A DNA stretch of 64,000 nucleotides from Bradyrhizobium betae (GTDB taxonomy: Bacteria; Pseudomonadota; Alphaproteobacteria; Rhizobiales; Xanthobacteraceae). The notes under the pieces are model-generated. The model saw nothing but the letters and a program-made list of their open reading frames with translations, was not told where the DNA came from and made no database searches. The stretch lies in the NCBI RefSeq assembly GCF_004123905.1, contig NZ_MZXW01000021.1, positions 62,001-126,000 of the forward strand, given 5' to 3'. Positions within the stretch are counted from its first letter, which is position 1; every line of letters begins with the position of its first letter. Both the position numbers and the translations under genes were made by a program. Below, in pieces: positions 51,419 through 60,900 of this stretch.

Positions 51419-52480
51419 ATGGAGCCGATGGAGGCCGAATCTGTTGCCGAACTGCCCCGCGGAGCGCAATGGCAATACGAGCCGAAATGGGACGGTTTCC
51501 GTTGCCTGCTCATCCGCAACGGACAGCGGGTCAGGATGCAGTCGAAAGGCGGGCGCGATCTCGATCGCTATTTCCCGGAGGTCGCCTCCGCCGCGCTGGC
51601 TCTCTCTGCCGGCTCATTCATCCTCGATGGAGAGCTGATCATCCAGCTCGACGAGGGATACTCGTTCGACGCCCTGCTTCAGCGCATCCATCCGGCGGCC
51701 AGCCGGGTCAAGCGCCTCGCCGGCGAGACGCCGGCCCGCTTCATGGCCTTCGACCTGCTGCGATCGGGTGAGACGGATCTCGCGGCACTGCCGCTTGCGA
51801 AGCGCCGGCCCGCGCTTGAAAAATTCGCGCGGAGGTCCTTCAAGGATACGAGCGTATTCGCGCTTTCGCCGGAGACACACAATTTTGCCGAGGCGAAAGC
51901 GTGGCTCCGGCGCGTGGAAGACGGTCACGATGGCGTGGTCGCGAAACGCCTGGACCTCGCTTATTGCAGCGGCACGCGAGACGGGATGCAGAAGATCAAG
52001 CTGCTGCGATCGGCCGATTGCGTGGTCGGTGGGTTCAGATATGCCGAGAAGAAGCAGGGTAGGCGCAAGGTGATCGGCTCGCTGCTGCTCGGGCTGTACG
52101 ACGAATCAGGGCTCCTGCATCACGTCGGCTTCACCTCGGCAATCAAGACGTCGGACCGGCCTGGCCTCACCGACAAATTCGAGAAGATCATCAGCAAGAG
52201 CAGCTTTACCGGCAAGGCGCCGGGCGGTCCGAGCCGATGGTCGACGAAGCGATCTGCCGAATGGCAGCCGGTGCGTCCCGTTCGCGTCGTCGAGGTCTGC
52301 TACGACCACGTCTCCGGTGACCGGTTTCGTCACGGCACGAAGATCCTGCGCTGGCGAGCGGACAAGAAGCCGTCGCAATGCCGGATGGATCAGCTTCGGC
52401 AAAAGTCGGCGAAAGCCCGGCGGGGAATGGTTGTGAAGCCGGACGATCGACAAGGGCGCGAGGGTGCTCCTGGAACGTGA
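51419..52480 (+). CDS. ATP-dependent DNA ligase (LigD ligase-domain/LigC type)
   Basis: This 353-residue stand-alone ligase has the adenylated lysine K23 in YEPKWDGFRCLL (motif I). Motif III is seen as SFILDGELII and FMAFDLL, motif IV as HDGVVAKRLDLAY and motif V as MQKIKLLRSADCVVGGF, followed by an OB-fold domain ending with RVVEVCYDHVSGDRFRH. It therefore has nucleotidyltransferase and OB domains but no polymerase or nuclease domains. ATG 51419 is chosen because the longer frame (to 51287) is inside the previous gene. Such ligases serve non-homologous end joining with Ku or base-excision repair; no ku gene is in the window. Confidence 0.92.
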   Translation: MEPMEAESVAELPRGAQWQYEPKWDGFRCLLIRNGQRVRMQSKGGRDLDRYFPEVASAALALSAGSFILDGELIIQLDEGYSFDALLQRIHPAASRVKRLAGETPARFMAFDLLRSGETDLAALPLAKRRPALEKFARRSFKDTSVFALSPETHNFAEAKAWLRRVEDGHDGVVAKRLDLAYCSGTRDGMQKIKLLRSADCVVGGFRYAEKKQGRRKVIGSLLLGLYDESGLLHHVGFTSAIKTSDRPGLTDKFEKIISKSSFTGKAPGGPSRWSTKRSAEWQPVRPVRVVEVCYDHVSGDRFRHGTKILRWRADKKPSQCRMDQLRQKSAKARRGMVVKPDDRQGREGAPGT

Positions 52481-52528
52481 CGCGCGAAAGCAGCGTTGGA
52501 AAGAACAGATATCGAGGAGAGACACCAA

Positions 52529-52696
52529 ATGGCAAAGCCGACAGAAGAGGACATCCGGGCCCGCGCGCACGCGCTCTGGGAATTGGCGGGCAAGCCCGAA
52601 GGGCGGCAGGAGGAGTTCTGGCGCGAAGCGGAGCGGGAGCTTGCAACCGACCCAGCCATCAACGCCGAAGAATCCTCCGAGAAGTTCACGGAATAG
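52529..52696 (+). CDS. DUF2934 small protein
   Basis: This 55-residue protein matches DUF2934: EDIRARAHALWELAGKPEG followed by RQEEFWREAERELA. GAGGAGAGA precedes ATG 52529. DUF2934 proteins are common in Bradyrhizobium and often accompany stress or ligase genes; no reaction is known. It lies 48 bases behind the ligase gene. Confidence 0.8.
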   Translation: MAKPTEEDIRARAHALWELAGKPEGRQEEFWREAERELATDPAINAEESSEKFTE

Positions 52697-52734
52697 CCGA
52701 TCGCGGTTGATCGCGACGGCGGGAGAACGAGCCG

Positions 52735-53127
52735 ATGATCCACCACGTCTCCGTCGGAACGAACGACGTGCACCGCGCGCGCGCGTTCTACGATCCGTTG
52801 ATGGCGTTGATCGGCTTTCGGGTCCTCAAGTCCTCGGATCGCTCCGTTCACTACGGCGCATCCGACATCGTCTTCAGTCTCGAAACCCCGGTCAACGGCG
52901 AGCCCGCCAGTGCGGGAAACGGCATTCATATCGCCTTCCAGGCGCCCGACCGCGAGACCGTGCGGCGCTTCCACAGCACGGCCCTGGCGAATGGCGGGCG
53001 GGATGAGGGAGCACCGGGCATCCGCGAACAGTACAACGCCAATTACTACGGCGCTTTCGTGCGCGATCCCGACGGCAACAAGATCGAAGCCGTGACCTAT
53101 ACGGCGCGGGAGAGTTTTGGCCTTTGA
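52735..53127 (+). CDS. VOC-family (glyoxalase/dioxygenase superfamily) protein
   Basis: This 130-residue protein has the VOC start IHHVSVGTNDVHRARAFYDP with a metal-type histidine, then YGASDIVFSLETPV, GIHIAFQAPDRETVRRFHS and the end AFVRDPDGNKIEAVTY, which carries the usual DPDGN-x-IE motif. Proteins of this compact type act as lyases, isomerases or dioxygenases on small molecules. It stands alone on the plus strand after DUF2934. Substrate unknown. Confidence 0.9.
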   Translation: MIHHVSVGTNDVHRARAFYDPLMALIGFRVLKSSDRSVHYGASDIVFSLETPVNGEPASAGNGIHIAFQAPDRETVRRFHSTALANGGRDEGAPGIREQYNANYYGAFVRDPDGNKIEAVTYTARESFGL

Positions 53128-53145
53128 GCGCGCCGGCGTCTGGTG

Positions 53146-53361
53146 TCAGTCGTCATGGCCGAGATCTTCCGGCTTCGCCGGACCCAGCGTGCCGCCTTCG
53201 CCGCGCCCGAGATCTGCGCCACATGTCTTGTCGGCGTCCTGAATGATGGCCCGCTCCATTTCGCGTTCAGTGTCTTTGCGACGCCCGGTCTTTTCTGCTT
53301 TCTGCAAGCTAAGCTCCGCTAGGGCATCGGCCGCGGTGCCGGCATTCGGCGCCGAGACCAT
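53146..53361 (-). CDS. Small hydrophilic protein of unknown function
   Basis: This 71-residue frame overlaps the end of the membrane-protein gene by 43 bases in another frame. The C-terminal half (EMERAIIQDADKTCGADLGR then GEGGTLGPAKPEDLGHDD) has the Gly/Asp-rich tail style of small rhizobial proteins, and the Lys/Arg-rich middle (KTGRRKDTER) is strongly hydrophilic. It has no recognised domain. The start may be further in. Confidence 0.5.
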   Translation of the reverse strand: MVSAPNAGTAADALAELSLQKAEKTGRRKDTEREMERAIIQDADKTCGADLGRGEGGTLGPAKPEDLGHDD

Positions 53362-54203
53362 CGGTTCGAATGGACCATCCAGTCCGAGATGGGTGCTCCG
53401 TCCCGATGTCGCCCGCCGGCCGCAGCGCCGGCCCAGGCAGCGACGGCGCCGAACAGCAACGCCGCGGCGGCAGAAAACGCCACGATGATGCTTGCCGCGC
53501 GCGCTCTTGAGATGGCACTCTTCGCATTGGCGATTGTCGTATCGACCCGCCTTTCCGCATCCCCTGCAGCGAGCCCGGTCAGAGCGGTCACCTGTTGAAC
53601 GAGATAGGCCCTGTCGTCGGTCGCAACGCCGTTATGGCTGGAAGACGTCATCAAGATCCGTGCCGCCTCGGCTCGCTCCGCGGTGAGGTCGACATTGGGT
53701 GGTCGACGCGGTGCGCGAAACAAGTGATCGAGCTCGAAACTCAGAACCGATGGTTCCGACGCCGACGGCGGCTGCGTGGTCGCGGCTGGTTTGCTTGACG
53801 CCCAGGCAACGAGCGCGACGAGAACGGCGCCGATCAAGACGGCCAGCGCCCATGAGGCAACGCCATGAAATCCGTCGCGGGTCTCGGTATCGTCCGCGGC
53901 TGAGACATATGGGACGCGCACGCGTCCTGCGAAATATCCGCCGCAGCCGAAGCTGATAAGCGACTGAAGGATCAGATAGATGCCCGAGAGCAGCCAGAGT
54001 GCGAAGGAGGTATCCCGCCATGTCGGCGCCGTCGAGGCCACACCCAGGCCCAGAGCCGTCGCGAACGAAAGCATGATTAGCGAGAGCGCCGATGCGGCCA
54101 GGGCGCCGGCCACAATAGGGGTCCATTGCAGTCCCCACGGCTCGAGCCTCTCAGCCGGGCGAATTGTTGCCTCATTGGCTGCAACAAGCGTTTCCATTGT
54201 CAT
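53319..54203 (-). CDS. Membrane protein with about four helices, PhnA-like annotation group
   Basis: This 294-residue protein has hydrophobic segments at about 28-50, 62-85 and 113-135, then a soluble central part of about 100 residues (VDLTAERAEAARILMTSS) and a final helix (ASIIVAFSAAAALLFGAVAA). It ends with GGRHRDGAPISDWMVHSNRW-type sequence. The N-terminal LEPWGLQWTPIVAGALAASA is a common start of uncharacterised rhizobial membrane proteins. Function unknown; it is close to other stress-type genes. Confidence 0.75.
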   Translation of the reverse strand: MTMETLVAANEATIRPAERLEPWGLQWTPIVAGALAASALSLIMLSFATALGLGVASTAPTWRDTSFALWLLSGIYLILQSLISFGCGGYFAGRVRVPYVSAADDTETRDGFHGVASWALAVLIGAVLVALVAWASSKPAATTQPPSASEPSVLSFELDHLFRAPRRPPNVDLTAERAEAARILMTSSSHNGVATDDRAYLVQQVTALTGLAAGDAERRVDTTIANAKSAISRARAASIIVAFSAAAALLFGAVAAWAGAAAGGRHRDGAPISDWMVHSNRWSRRRMPAPRPMP

Positions 54204-54210
54204 GGCCGCA

Positions 54211-54285
54211 CTACCGCAGGCCGAACAAGGACAAGACGAACATGATGATGACGATCAAGCCGACAAGGTAGATGATCCCGTCCAT
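54211..54285 (-). CDS. 24-residue single-helix membrane protein
   Basis: This minute gene starts at ATG 54285, preceded by a strong GGAGGA ribosome-binding site (54292-54297 on the complement), and encodes essentially one membrane helix: GIIYLVGLIVIIMFVLSLF followed by GLR. The longer frame to 54399 ignores this site. It is seven bases ahead of the membrane-protein gene in the same direction. Tiny helices of this type often tune a larger membrane partner or respond to stress. Confidence 0.6.
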   Translation of the reverse strand: MDGIIYLVGLIVIIMFVLSLFGLR

Positions 54286-54544
54286 GCTGGGTTCCTCCAA
54301 TTTCTGACGTAACAATTCGATCTGTGTGCGGTGGTTCCTATGTGCAGCGCGGCAATCGTTGGGCCGGCGGCTGGGGAAATAGCGATGGGTTGCGGCCAAT
54401 AGAGACTGGTTTTTTACGAGCGCGTGAGCGCTGCAAAATGGTCATGACTGGAACGGATGACTTTGGCCGCCATTTGATGTCACGCCGCCATCGCGTTCTG
54501 ATTGCCCGGAGTTCTGATTTGCTCGCGCGCCCAGAAAGAAGACC

Positions 54545-55153
54545 ATGAGAGATGAAAGTTCGGCTGTAAGCCCGATCCGGCAGGCCGTTCACCTCTGCAT
54601 CGATATGCAGAACATCTTTGCGCCCGGAGGACTCTGGGAAACACCGTGGATGGAAAATGTCCTGCCGACCATCGCGTCGATCGCTTCTCGATATCAGGCC
54701 AGGACGATCTTCACGCGCTTCATCACGCCGCAGGATCCGGAGGATCGTCCCGGCCAGTGGCGAGCCTATTTTCAACGCTGGCGCGAGGCGACCCGGAGCC
54801 GCGTGGCGCCGTCCGCCCTCGATCTCGTCCCGGCGCTGGCGCGCTATGTCCCTCCTGCTGCGATCATCGACAAGCCGGCCTATTCCGCATTCAGCAATTC
54901 CAGTCTTGCAGGCCTGCTGATCGACAAGAATATCAGCACGATCGTCGTCACGGGTGCGGAGACAGATGTCTGCGTTCTCTCCACGGTCCTGAGCGCCGTC
55001 GACCTCGGCTTCAGGGTCGTGATCGTCGAGGACGCGCTGTGCAGCTCGTCCGACGTCGGCCACGATGCGTTGATGACGATGTACCGCACCCGCTTTCACG
55101 GTCAGGTGGATCTTGTGACCGCGGAGGAATTGGCGGAGTTCTGGCGCGAATAG
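54545..55153 (+). CDS. Isochorismatase-family cysteine hydrolase
   Basis: This 202-residue enzyme has the triad of the family: D20 in HLCIDMQNIF, K110 in AIIDKPAYSAF and C143 in TGAETDVCVLSTV. The cis-peptide motif preceding the cysteine (VVTGAETD) is present. Family members hydrolyse amides, such as nicotinamide and N-carbamoyl compounds, or isochorismate. It starts at ATG 54545 and is 96 bases ahead of the NADPH-oxidoreductase gene. Confidence 0.92.
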   Translation: MRDESSAVSPIRQAVHLCIDMQNIFAPGGLWETPWMENVLPTIASIASRYQARTIFTRFITPQDPEDRPGQWRAYFQRWREATRSRVAPSALDLVPALARYVPPAAIIDKPAYSAFSNSSLAGLLIDKNISTIVVTGAETDVCVLSTVLSAVDLGFRVVIVEDALCSSSDVGHDALMTMYRTRFHGQVDLVTAEELAEFWRE

Positions 55154-55249
55154 GACATCGCCTGATGCCGCGGGTGAGAGGCCTCGTCTGAGGAACCGCT
55201 TCCGTCACCCCGGGTTGGTCGGGTTGCATCAATTTGACGGGGAGCGCGC

Positions 55250-56326
55250 ATGACGGAACCGGACGTTCGCAAGGGAATGCCGCCCGTCAAACTATCGCGC
55301 GAGGCGTTCGAGAGGCGCTACAGGAGCCGGTTCGTCGATCCCGCCTTCATGTCGTTGCAGCGCGAGCTGGATGCCATCGTCGAGGCCGCCTGGGACGCCT
55401 ACAGCCATTCGCGAAAAGCTCCGCTGACGCGGAAGGCGGGTGCCGGGTTCGCCGATCCTGATTACGACCTTGCGGTCGATTGGCTCGCTGCGCGTGCCGC
55501 CGTCCTGGAGGCGCAGCGGCGGCATGACGACGCCGACGCGACGCCGCGCATCCTCATCATCAACGGCTCGTCCCGCAGCGAGCACACCTGTCCCGGCGAG
55601 ATGTCCAAGACCTGGCGCCTCGTCAAGCTGGCCGAGCCCGTCTTTGCCGAGATGGGATTGGCCGTCGACATCCTGGATCTCTCTCGCCTGACCTCGGAGT
55701 TCGGCAAGACCATCCATCCCTGCAAATCCTGCGTCTCGACTGCGATGCCGCTCTGCCACTGGCCATGCAGCTGCTATCCGAACTATTCGCTGGGCCAGAC
55801 CGGCGACTGGATGAACGAGATCTACCCGCTCTGGGTCGCGGCGCACGGCATCCTGATCGTGACGCCGGTGAACTGGTATCACGTCCCTGGCGGTCTCAAG
55901 GCAATGATGGATCGTCTCGTCTGTGCCGACGGCGGCAATCCCGATCCGACATCGACGCACGGCAAGAGAGCGGCTGAAGCCAAGGCGATCGAGCTGAAGG
56001 GCTGGCCGTATCCGCGTCATCTCGCCGGCCGCCATTTCGGGCTCGTCGTTCACGGCGACAGTGTCGGTGCCGAGGGCGTACGGCGGACCTTATCCGACTG
56101 GCTGACCGACATGCACCTGGTCTCCGCGGGTCGCTTCGGCGAGGTCGACGGTTATGTCGGCTACATGGAGCAATACGCGACGTCCCATCGCGAACTCGAT
56201 GAGGATGATGACTTTCAGCATGAGGTGCGCAATGCGGCGCGCGCGCTCGGCAGCGCGGTACGGCTCGCCCGGAGCGGGCGGCTCGACGAGCCCGGCGCCG
56301 GCCTTGCAGATCCAAATCCCAAATGA
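55250..56326 (+). CDS. NADPH-dependent FMN reductase/flavodoxin-fold oxidoreductase
   Basis: This 358-residue protein has about 100 N-terminal residues of unknown kind, then RILIINGSSRSEHTCPGEMS (flavin-phosphate loop), LAEPVFAEMGLAVDILDLS, HPCKSCVSTAMPLCHWPCSC (a Cys-rich segment) and ILIVTPVNWYHVPGGLKAMMDR. The latter blocks are typical of the NADPH-dependent FMN reductase family. The four close cysteines could bind a metal or cluster and are unusual for the family. The start is ATG 55250 after GGGGAG. Substrate unknown. Confidence 0.85.
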   Translation: MTEPDVRKGMPPVKLSREAFERRYRSRFVDPAFMSLQRELDAIVEAAWDAYSHSRKAPLTRKAGAGFADPDYDLAVDWLAARAAVLEAQRRHDDADATPRILIINGSSRSEHTCPGEMSKTWRLVKLAEPVFAEMGLAVDILDLSRLTSEFGKTIHPCKSCVSTAMPLCHWPCSCYPNYSLGQTGDWMNEIYPLWVAAHGILIVTPVNWYHVPGGLKAMMDRLVCADGGNPDPTSTHGKRAAEAKAIELKGWPYPRHLAGRHFGLVVHGDSVGAEGVRRTLSDWLTDMHLVSAGRFGEVDGYVGYMEQYATSHRELDEDDDFQHEVRNAARALGSAVRLARSGRLDEPGAGLADPNPK

Positions 56327-56345
56327 TTGCCTGAAAGGACGGCAG

Positions 56346-56519
56346 ATGCTGGAAGAGAAACTCAAGGAAGCCATCGTTGGTGAGCTCAAGCGTCAGGCCG
56401 CCAACCGGCCGCAATCGCTGAAGGTCGACGGCTCTTCGGAGGAGTTGGTTGTCAACGGAAAGATCGATCTTGCCGATCTGGTGATGGTGATCGCGGGCTC
56501 CGTTGCCGGGGGACCGTAG
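56346..56519 (+). CDS. Small hypothetical protein (57 residues)
   Basis: ATG 56346 is preceded by AAAGGA. The protein is short and amphipathic (EEKLKEAIVGELKRQAA then DGSSEELVVNGKIDLADLVM) and ends with a mild hydrophobic stretch, VIAGSVAGGP. It follows the oxidoreductase gene by 19 bases and ends eight bases before the convergent DUF72 gene. No family is recognised. Confidence 0.65.
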   Translation: MLEEKLKEAIVGELKRQAANRPQSLKVDGSSEELVVNGKIDLADLVMVIAGSVAGGP

Positions 56520-56527
56520 CTCGCCCG

Positions 56528-57250
56528 TCAAAGCAGGGCTTTCAGCTTCAGCGCATCGGCCGGCGCCGCGCTCTTCTGGTCGTTGTCGAAATAGACATAG
56601 ACGTCGCAGCCTTGCCGTTTCCAGGATTTGATCCGCCGCGCCCATTGCGCGAGGGCCGCCGGCGAATAGTGACCCTGATAACGGCCGCCGGGGCCGTGTC
56701 CGCGGACATAGACGAAGTCCGCGGTGCGCTTCCAGGGCGCCGGCGCGTCGTGATGGTCCGACAGGCAGAGCGAGATATTTTCGTCGGCCAGCATCCGCAG
56801 GATACGGGGCTGATACCAGCTCGGGTGACGAAACTCGAAGCAGTAGCGACGCTTCTTCGACAGCAGCTTGAAGAAGGATGCGAGCCTGTCGGCGTTCGCC
56901 TCGAACTGAGGCGGGAGCTGGAACAGGATCGGGCCGGCCTTGCCGCCCAGCAGTGAGATCCGCTGCTCGAGCAGCTCGATGCTGTTGACGGAGCGGTCAG
57001 ACAGACGTTTCCAATGCGTGATGAACTTGGATGCCTTCCAGGCGAAGACGAAGCCGCGGTCGGTCTGTTCGCGCCACGCTTTCACGGCTTCCGGCGTCGG
57101 CGTGCGGTAGAACACGCCGTTGAGCTCGGTGGTCTCGAACTGCCCGGCATAGTAGCGAAGCTGCTGCTTCAGCGGCAGGCCCTCGGGAAAGAACGGGCCT
57201 CGCCAGGAGTCGTAGTGCCAGCCGGAGGTTCCGATCAGAATACGCGCCAT
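56528..57250 (-). CDS. DUF72 protein (TIM-barrel, YecE-like)
   Basis: This 240-residue protein matches DUF72: ILIGTSGWHYDSWRGPFFP, LRYYAGQFETTELNGVFYRTP, FAWKASKFITHWKRL, PILFQLPPQF, CFEFRHPSWYQP and DVYVYFDNDQKSAAPADAL. The family is a TIM barrel with conserved Glu, Asp and Trp residues; no reaction is established to my knowledge. It is convergent with the 57-residue gene. The start is ATG 57250. Confidence 0.92.
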   Translation of the reverse strand: MARILIGTSGWHYDSWRGPFFPEGLPLKQQLRYYAGQFETTELNGVFYRTPTPEAVKAWREQTDRGFVFAWKASKFITHWKRLSDRSVNSIELLEQRISLLGGKAGPILFQLPPQFEANADRLASFFKLLSKKRRYCFEFRHPSWYQPRILRMLADENISLCLSDHHDAPAPWKRTADFVYVRGHGPGGRYQGHYSPAALAQWARRIKSWKRQGCDVYVYFDNDQKSAAPADALKLKALL

Positions 57251-57372
57251 TGTCCAGGTGCCACCGATTGCGCGGCGGGAATGGGCCGCGCCTGCTCGGA
57301 GGAACGTCCATGGAGCAGATACGTTGCTGGAAGGGAGGCTCGACCTCCGTCCGATTCAGGCAGGCCTAATCG

Positions 57373-57588
57373 ATGTACGCGCTGTTCGAAGGCAACAAGC
57401 AGATCGGCGATCCGTTTCCCACCGAGAAAGAGGTGTGGGAGGCTGCGCTGATCGAGGGACTGGTGACCGACGTTCCGGTGGCAGACGAGGAGGGCGGCCG
57501 GCTTCTGCCGGCCGGATATCACGTCGCGCGGGTGGCCGAGATTTGCGAGCCCCGACCGGAGTGGAAGCTGCCCCGCGAAATCTCGTGA
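57373..57588 (+). CDS. Small hypothetical protein (71 residues)
   Basis: This frame reads MYALFEGNKQIGDPFPTEKE and VWEAALIEGLVTDVP, then LPAGYHVARVAEI, with codon bias like real genes here. It is soluble and resembles small conserved rhizobial proteins, but no domain is recognised. The start is ATG 57373. It precedes a 350-base gap. Confidence 0.65.
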   Translation: MYALFEGNKQIGDPFPTEKEVWEAALIEGLVTDVPVADEEGGRLLPAGYHVARVAEICEPRPEWKLPREIS

Positions 57589-57941
57589 GCGGGCTCGCGC
57601 TCCCCGCGTGTTCGCCGGCATTGCCGTCTCGACGACCCTGGCCATCCCGGTGAAGCCGCGCTGACGGGATCGTGCCCCATCCGCTCGATTCGCGCGAGAT
57701 GGCGTCCTTGACAGCGCCGCGATGATGCCGCAGCGTGCGACGCATCGCGAGGCGCCCGCAATCCGGGTTGTCCCGGTACCGCCTTCGAACCAGATGCGGC
57801 GAGAACGCAGTGGGATCGAACCGATCCACGCTGCGGAATGCGTGCGTTCGCATGGCAAATCCCATATGCATGGCGACGGACCGCCGAATCGGCACGGGCT
57901 CGGCGCGCGTGCCATCGACGATTGTTGACGATTTGAGATAG
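57589..57941. other. Gap of about 350 bases ahead of the Mfd-like helicase gene
   Basis: No protein with family resemblance is seen in any frame. Two minus-strand frames are open across it, but both are shadows reaching into neighbouring genes. The end (57925-57940) is AT-richer and probably carries the helicase promoter. No tRNA and no strong hairpin. Confidence 0.4.
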
Positions 57942-60900
57942 ATGAACGTGCGGCATTCCACAAAAACGCGGCTGGCCAAGAAGTCGGGAGACAAGGTCTC
58001 GCGCAAGGCTGCGCCAAAGAAGAGTTCGCCAAGGAAGAGTTCAAGGAACAGCTCGCGCAAGGTTTCGCCGCGCAAGAGCGCTACGGCGAAGGGCAAGGCA
58101 TCGCAACGCGCCGCCGTCTCGTCATCGTCGCCGCTCGGCATGATGGCGCTGCATCTGCTCGAGCAATACAAGCAGTCCGGCAGCAGCGGCCTGGTGTTCC
58201 TCGCCGAGAGCGAGAACAGGGCGGAGCGGCTCGGCAGCATCCTTCACGGGCTCGATCCGTCCTGCGAGGCGCTGGTGTTTCCGCGGCTCAACACCTTGCC
58301 GTTCGACCAGTTGGAACCCTCTCATGAAATCGCAGGCCGGCGCGCCTCCGTGCTGCGGCGCCTGGCGAAATCCAAAAATCCGATCTTTCTGATCTCGACG
58401 GCGGAAGCCGTGATGGAGCGCTTGCCGCTGCCGGCGGGCCTGCTCCGCCTCAATACAAGTCTGAAGGTCGGCGGGACGTTCTCGGAAGCCGAGCTTCGCG
58501 GGCGTCTCGAGGCGCTGGGCTACGATCTGGAAGACGAGCCGGATTATCCAGGCGGCGCCCTGTTCCACGGGCAGACCTTCGAGATCTTCCCCGCGGGCGC
58601 GCTCGGTCCGTACCGGGTCGAGCATTCGGGGCGCACCATCAGCCGGATCGTGGCGTTCGACCCCAGAGAGCACGAGGTCATTTTCGAGACCAGGGAGCTT
58701 CTGGTCGATCCGATGTCGGAGCGACTCGCCATCGCCGGCCGCGGCAAGCGCGCGACGCTGTTCGACTATTGCGGGCGCGCCAAATGGATCGCGGATGCAG
58801 GGGTGCCGCTGCATGTCGACGGCTGGCTGGACACAATCGAGGATGCCGGCACGCGCGCGGACAGGGAGCGCGAATATCTCGGGCCGCGCGACTGGAAGCA
58901 GGCGACCCGGGGCATGAAGGTGCTGCCGCGGACGGCGCCGTTCCAGCCCACGCCCGAGTTCTCGAAGCTGACAGCGTCGCGCAAAGCCCTTCGCGCCTTC
59001 GTCGAGGAGACGCGGCGAGCCGATTCGCGCCTGATCCTCGTTGCCGCGCAGGAGGAGGATTTGCGCGCGATGGAGCGGATGAGCGGCGTGAAGGCGGAAC
59101 GCGTCGCGGATTGGGACGAGGCCATGCGCGCGCGCGATCGTGACGCGGCACTGATCGCCGATCTCGACGCCGGCTTCGTCATGCCCGGGCGGAAGGCCGT
59201 CGTCGTCCTGACCGCGTCCGACGTGCTCGGCAGCAGGGCCCATCATCCGCAGCCGATGGCGCGCAGCTGGAGCGCGGCCTTCGATCATGCCGACGTCCCG
59301 GAGCAGGGCACGGTGGTGGTTCATCTCCAGCGTGGCCTCGCCGTGCTCGATGGCTTGCAGACCGTCAACACCGGCGGCGGCGCCTTGCGGGAGATGGTCA
59401 GGCTGGTGTTTGCGGGAAGCAATGCCGCGCTCGTGCCGCCGCCCGATCTCGGTTTGATGTGGCCTTACGCGACCGAGCCCGGCAAGCTCGCGCTCGACAA
59501 GGCGGACGGGAGCACATGGTGGGCCCGCCGCACCTCGGCCGAGCAGGAGATCCAGCTCGCGGGCAAGGCGCTCGCCAAGCACATCAGCCAGCGCCGGCGG
59601 CGGCGCGCTGCCAAGCTGGTGCCGCCGGGGTCGGCCTACGAGAAATTCGTCGCGCGCTTTCCTTACTTCACGACCGTCGATCAGGCCAAGGCGATCAACG
59701 ACGTCCTGGACGATCTCGCATCCGGCCATCCGATGGACCGGGTGATCTGCGGCGACGTCGGGTTCGGCAAGACCGAGGTGGCGCTGCGCGCGGCGGCCGC
59801 CGTGGTGCTGTCGGGCCAGCAGGTGGCGATCGCGGTGCCGACGACAGTGCTGGCACGGCAGCATGTCGCAACCTTCCGCAAGCGCTTTGCCCCGTTCGAC
59901 ATCGACGTCGGCAACATGTCGCGTGCGACCTCGGGCGCGGAGTTGCGCCAGACCAAGGAGGCCTTGCGCAGCGGCCGGATGAAGATCGTGGTCGGCACGC
60001 AGGCGCTCGGCTCGAAGGACGTGAAATTCGACGACCTCGGCCTCGTCATCATCGACGAGGAACAGCATTTTGGTGCGGCCGAGAAAGCGAAGCTGTCGGG
60101 CCTCGCCAAGAATGTCCATACGCTCTGGATGAGCGCCACGCCGATCCCGCGCACGCTCGCCGCAGGTCTTGCCGGCTTCAGGGACCTCAGCATCATCGCC
60201 TCGCCGCCGGTTCACCGGCTTCCGGTCGCGACCAGGATCGCGCCGCTGTCGGATGCGGCGATCGCCTCGGCCCTGCTGCGGGAGCAGCGGCGCCACGGCC
60301 AGAGTTTTCTGATCTGTCCGCGCATCCAGGATCTGGAGCCCATGCTGGCGCGCGTGCAGGCAGTGGCTCCTGATCTGCGCATCGTCTGTCTCCACGGCAA
60401 ATTGCCGGCCGACGAGATCGACGACCGCATGATGAGCTTCGTCGAGGGCGAGGCCGACGTCCTGCTCGCGACCAACATCGTGGAGAGCGGCCTCGATATT
60501 CCGCGTGCCAACACCATCGTGGTGTGCTGGCCGGAAAGATTTGGTCTCGCCCAGCTGCACCAATTGCGCGGACGGGTCGGCCGCAGCGGCATCCGTGCCT
60601 TCGCCCATTTGCTGACCGAGACCGGCTCCGAGCAGTCCGAGAAGCGGCTCGCCGTCCTCGAGGAGTTCAGCCGGCCGGGCGCGGGCTTTGCCATCAGCGA
60701 GCGCGATCTCGACTTGCGAGGCGCGGGCGATTTGTTTTCGGAGCAGCAATCCGGCCATGTCCAGGTGTTCGGGCCGGTGCTTTACAGCCACCTTCTGAAA
60801 ATGGCCTCCGAGAAGGTCGATGACGGACGGGTCGAGATGTGGGTGCCCGACCTCAATCTTCCGATCGCGGATATGCTTCCCGAGACCTATGTGCAGTCCG

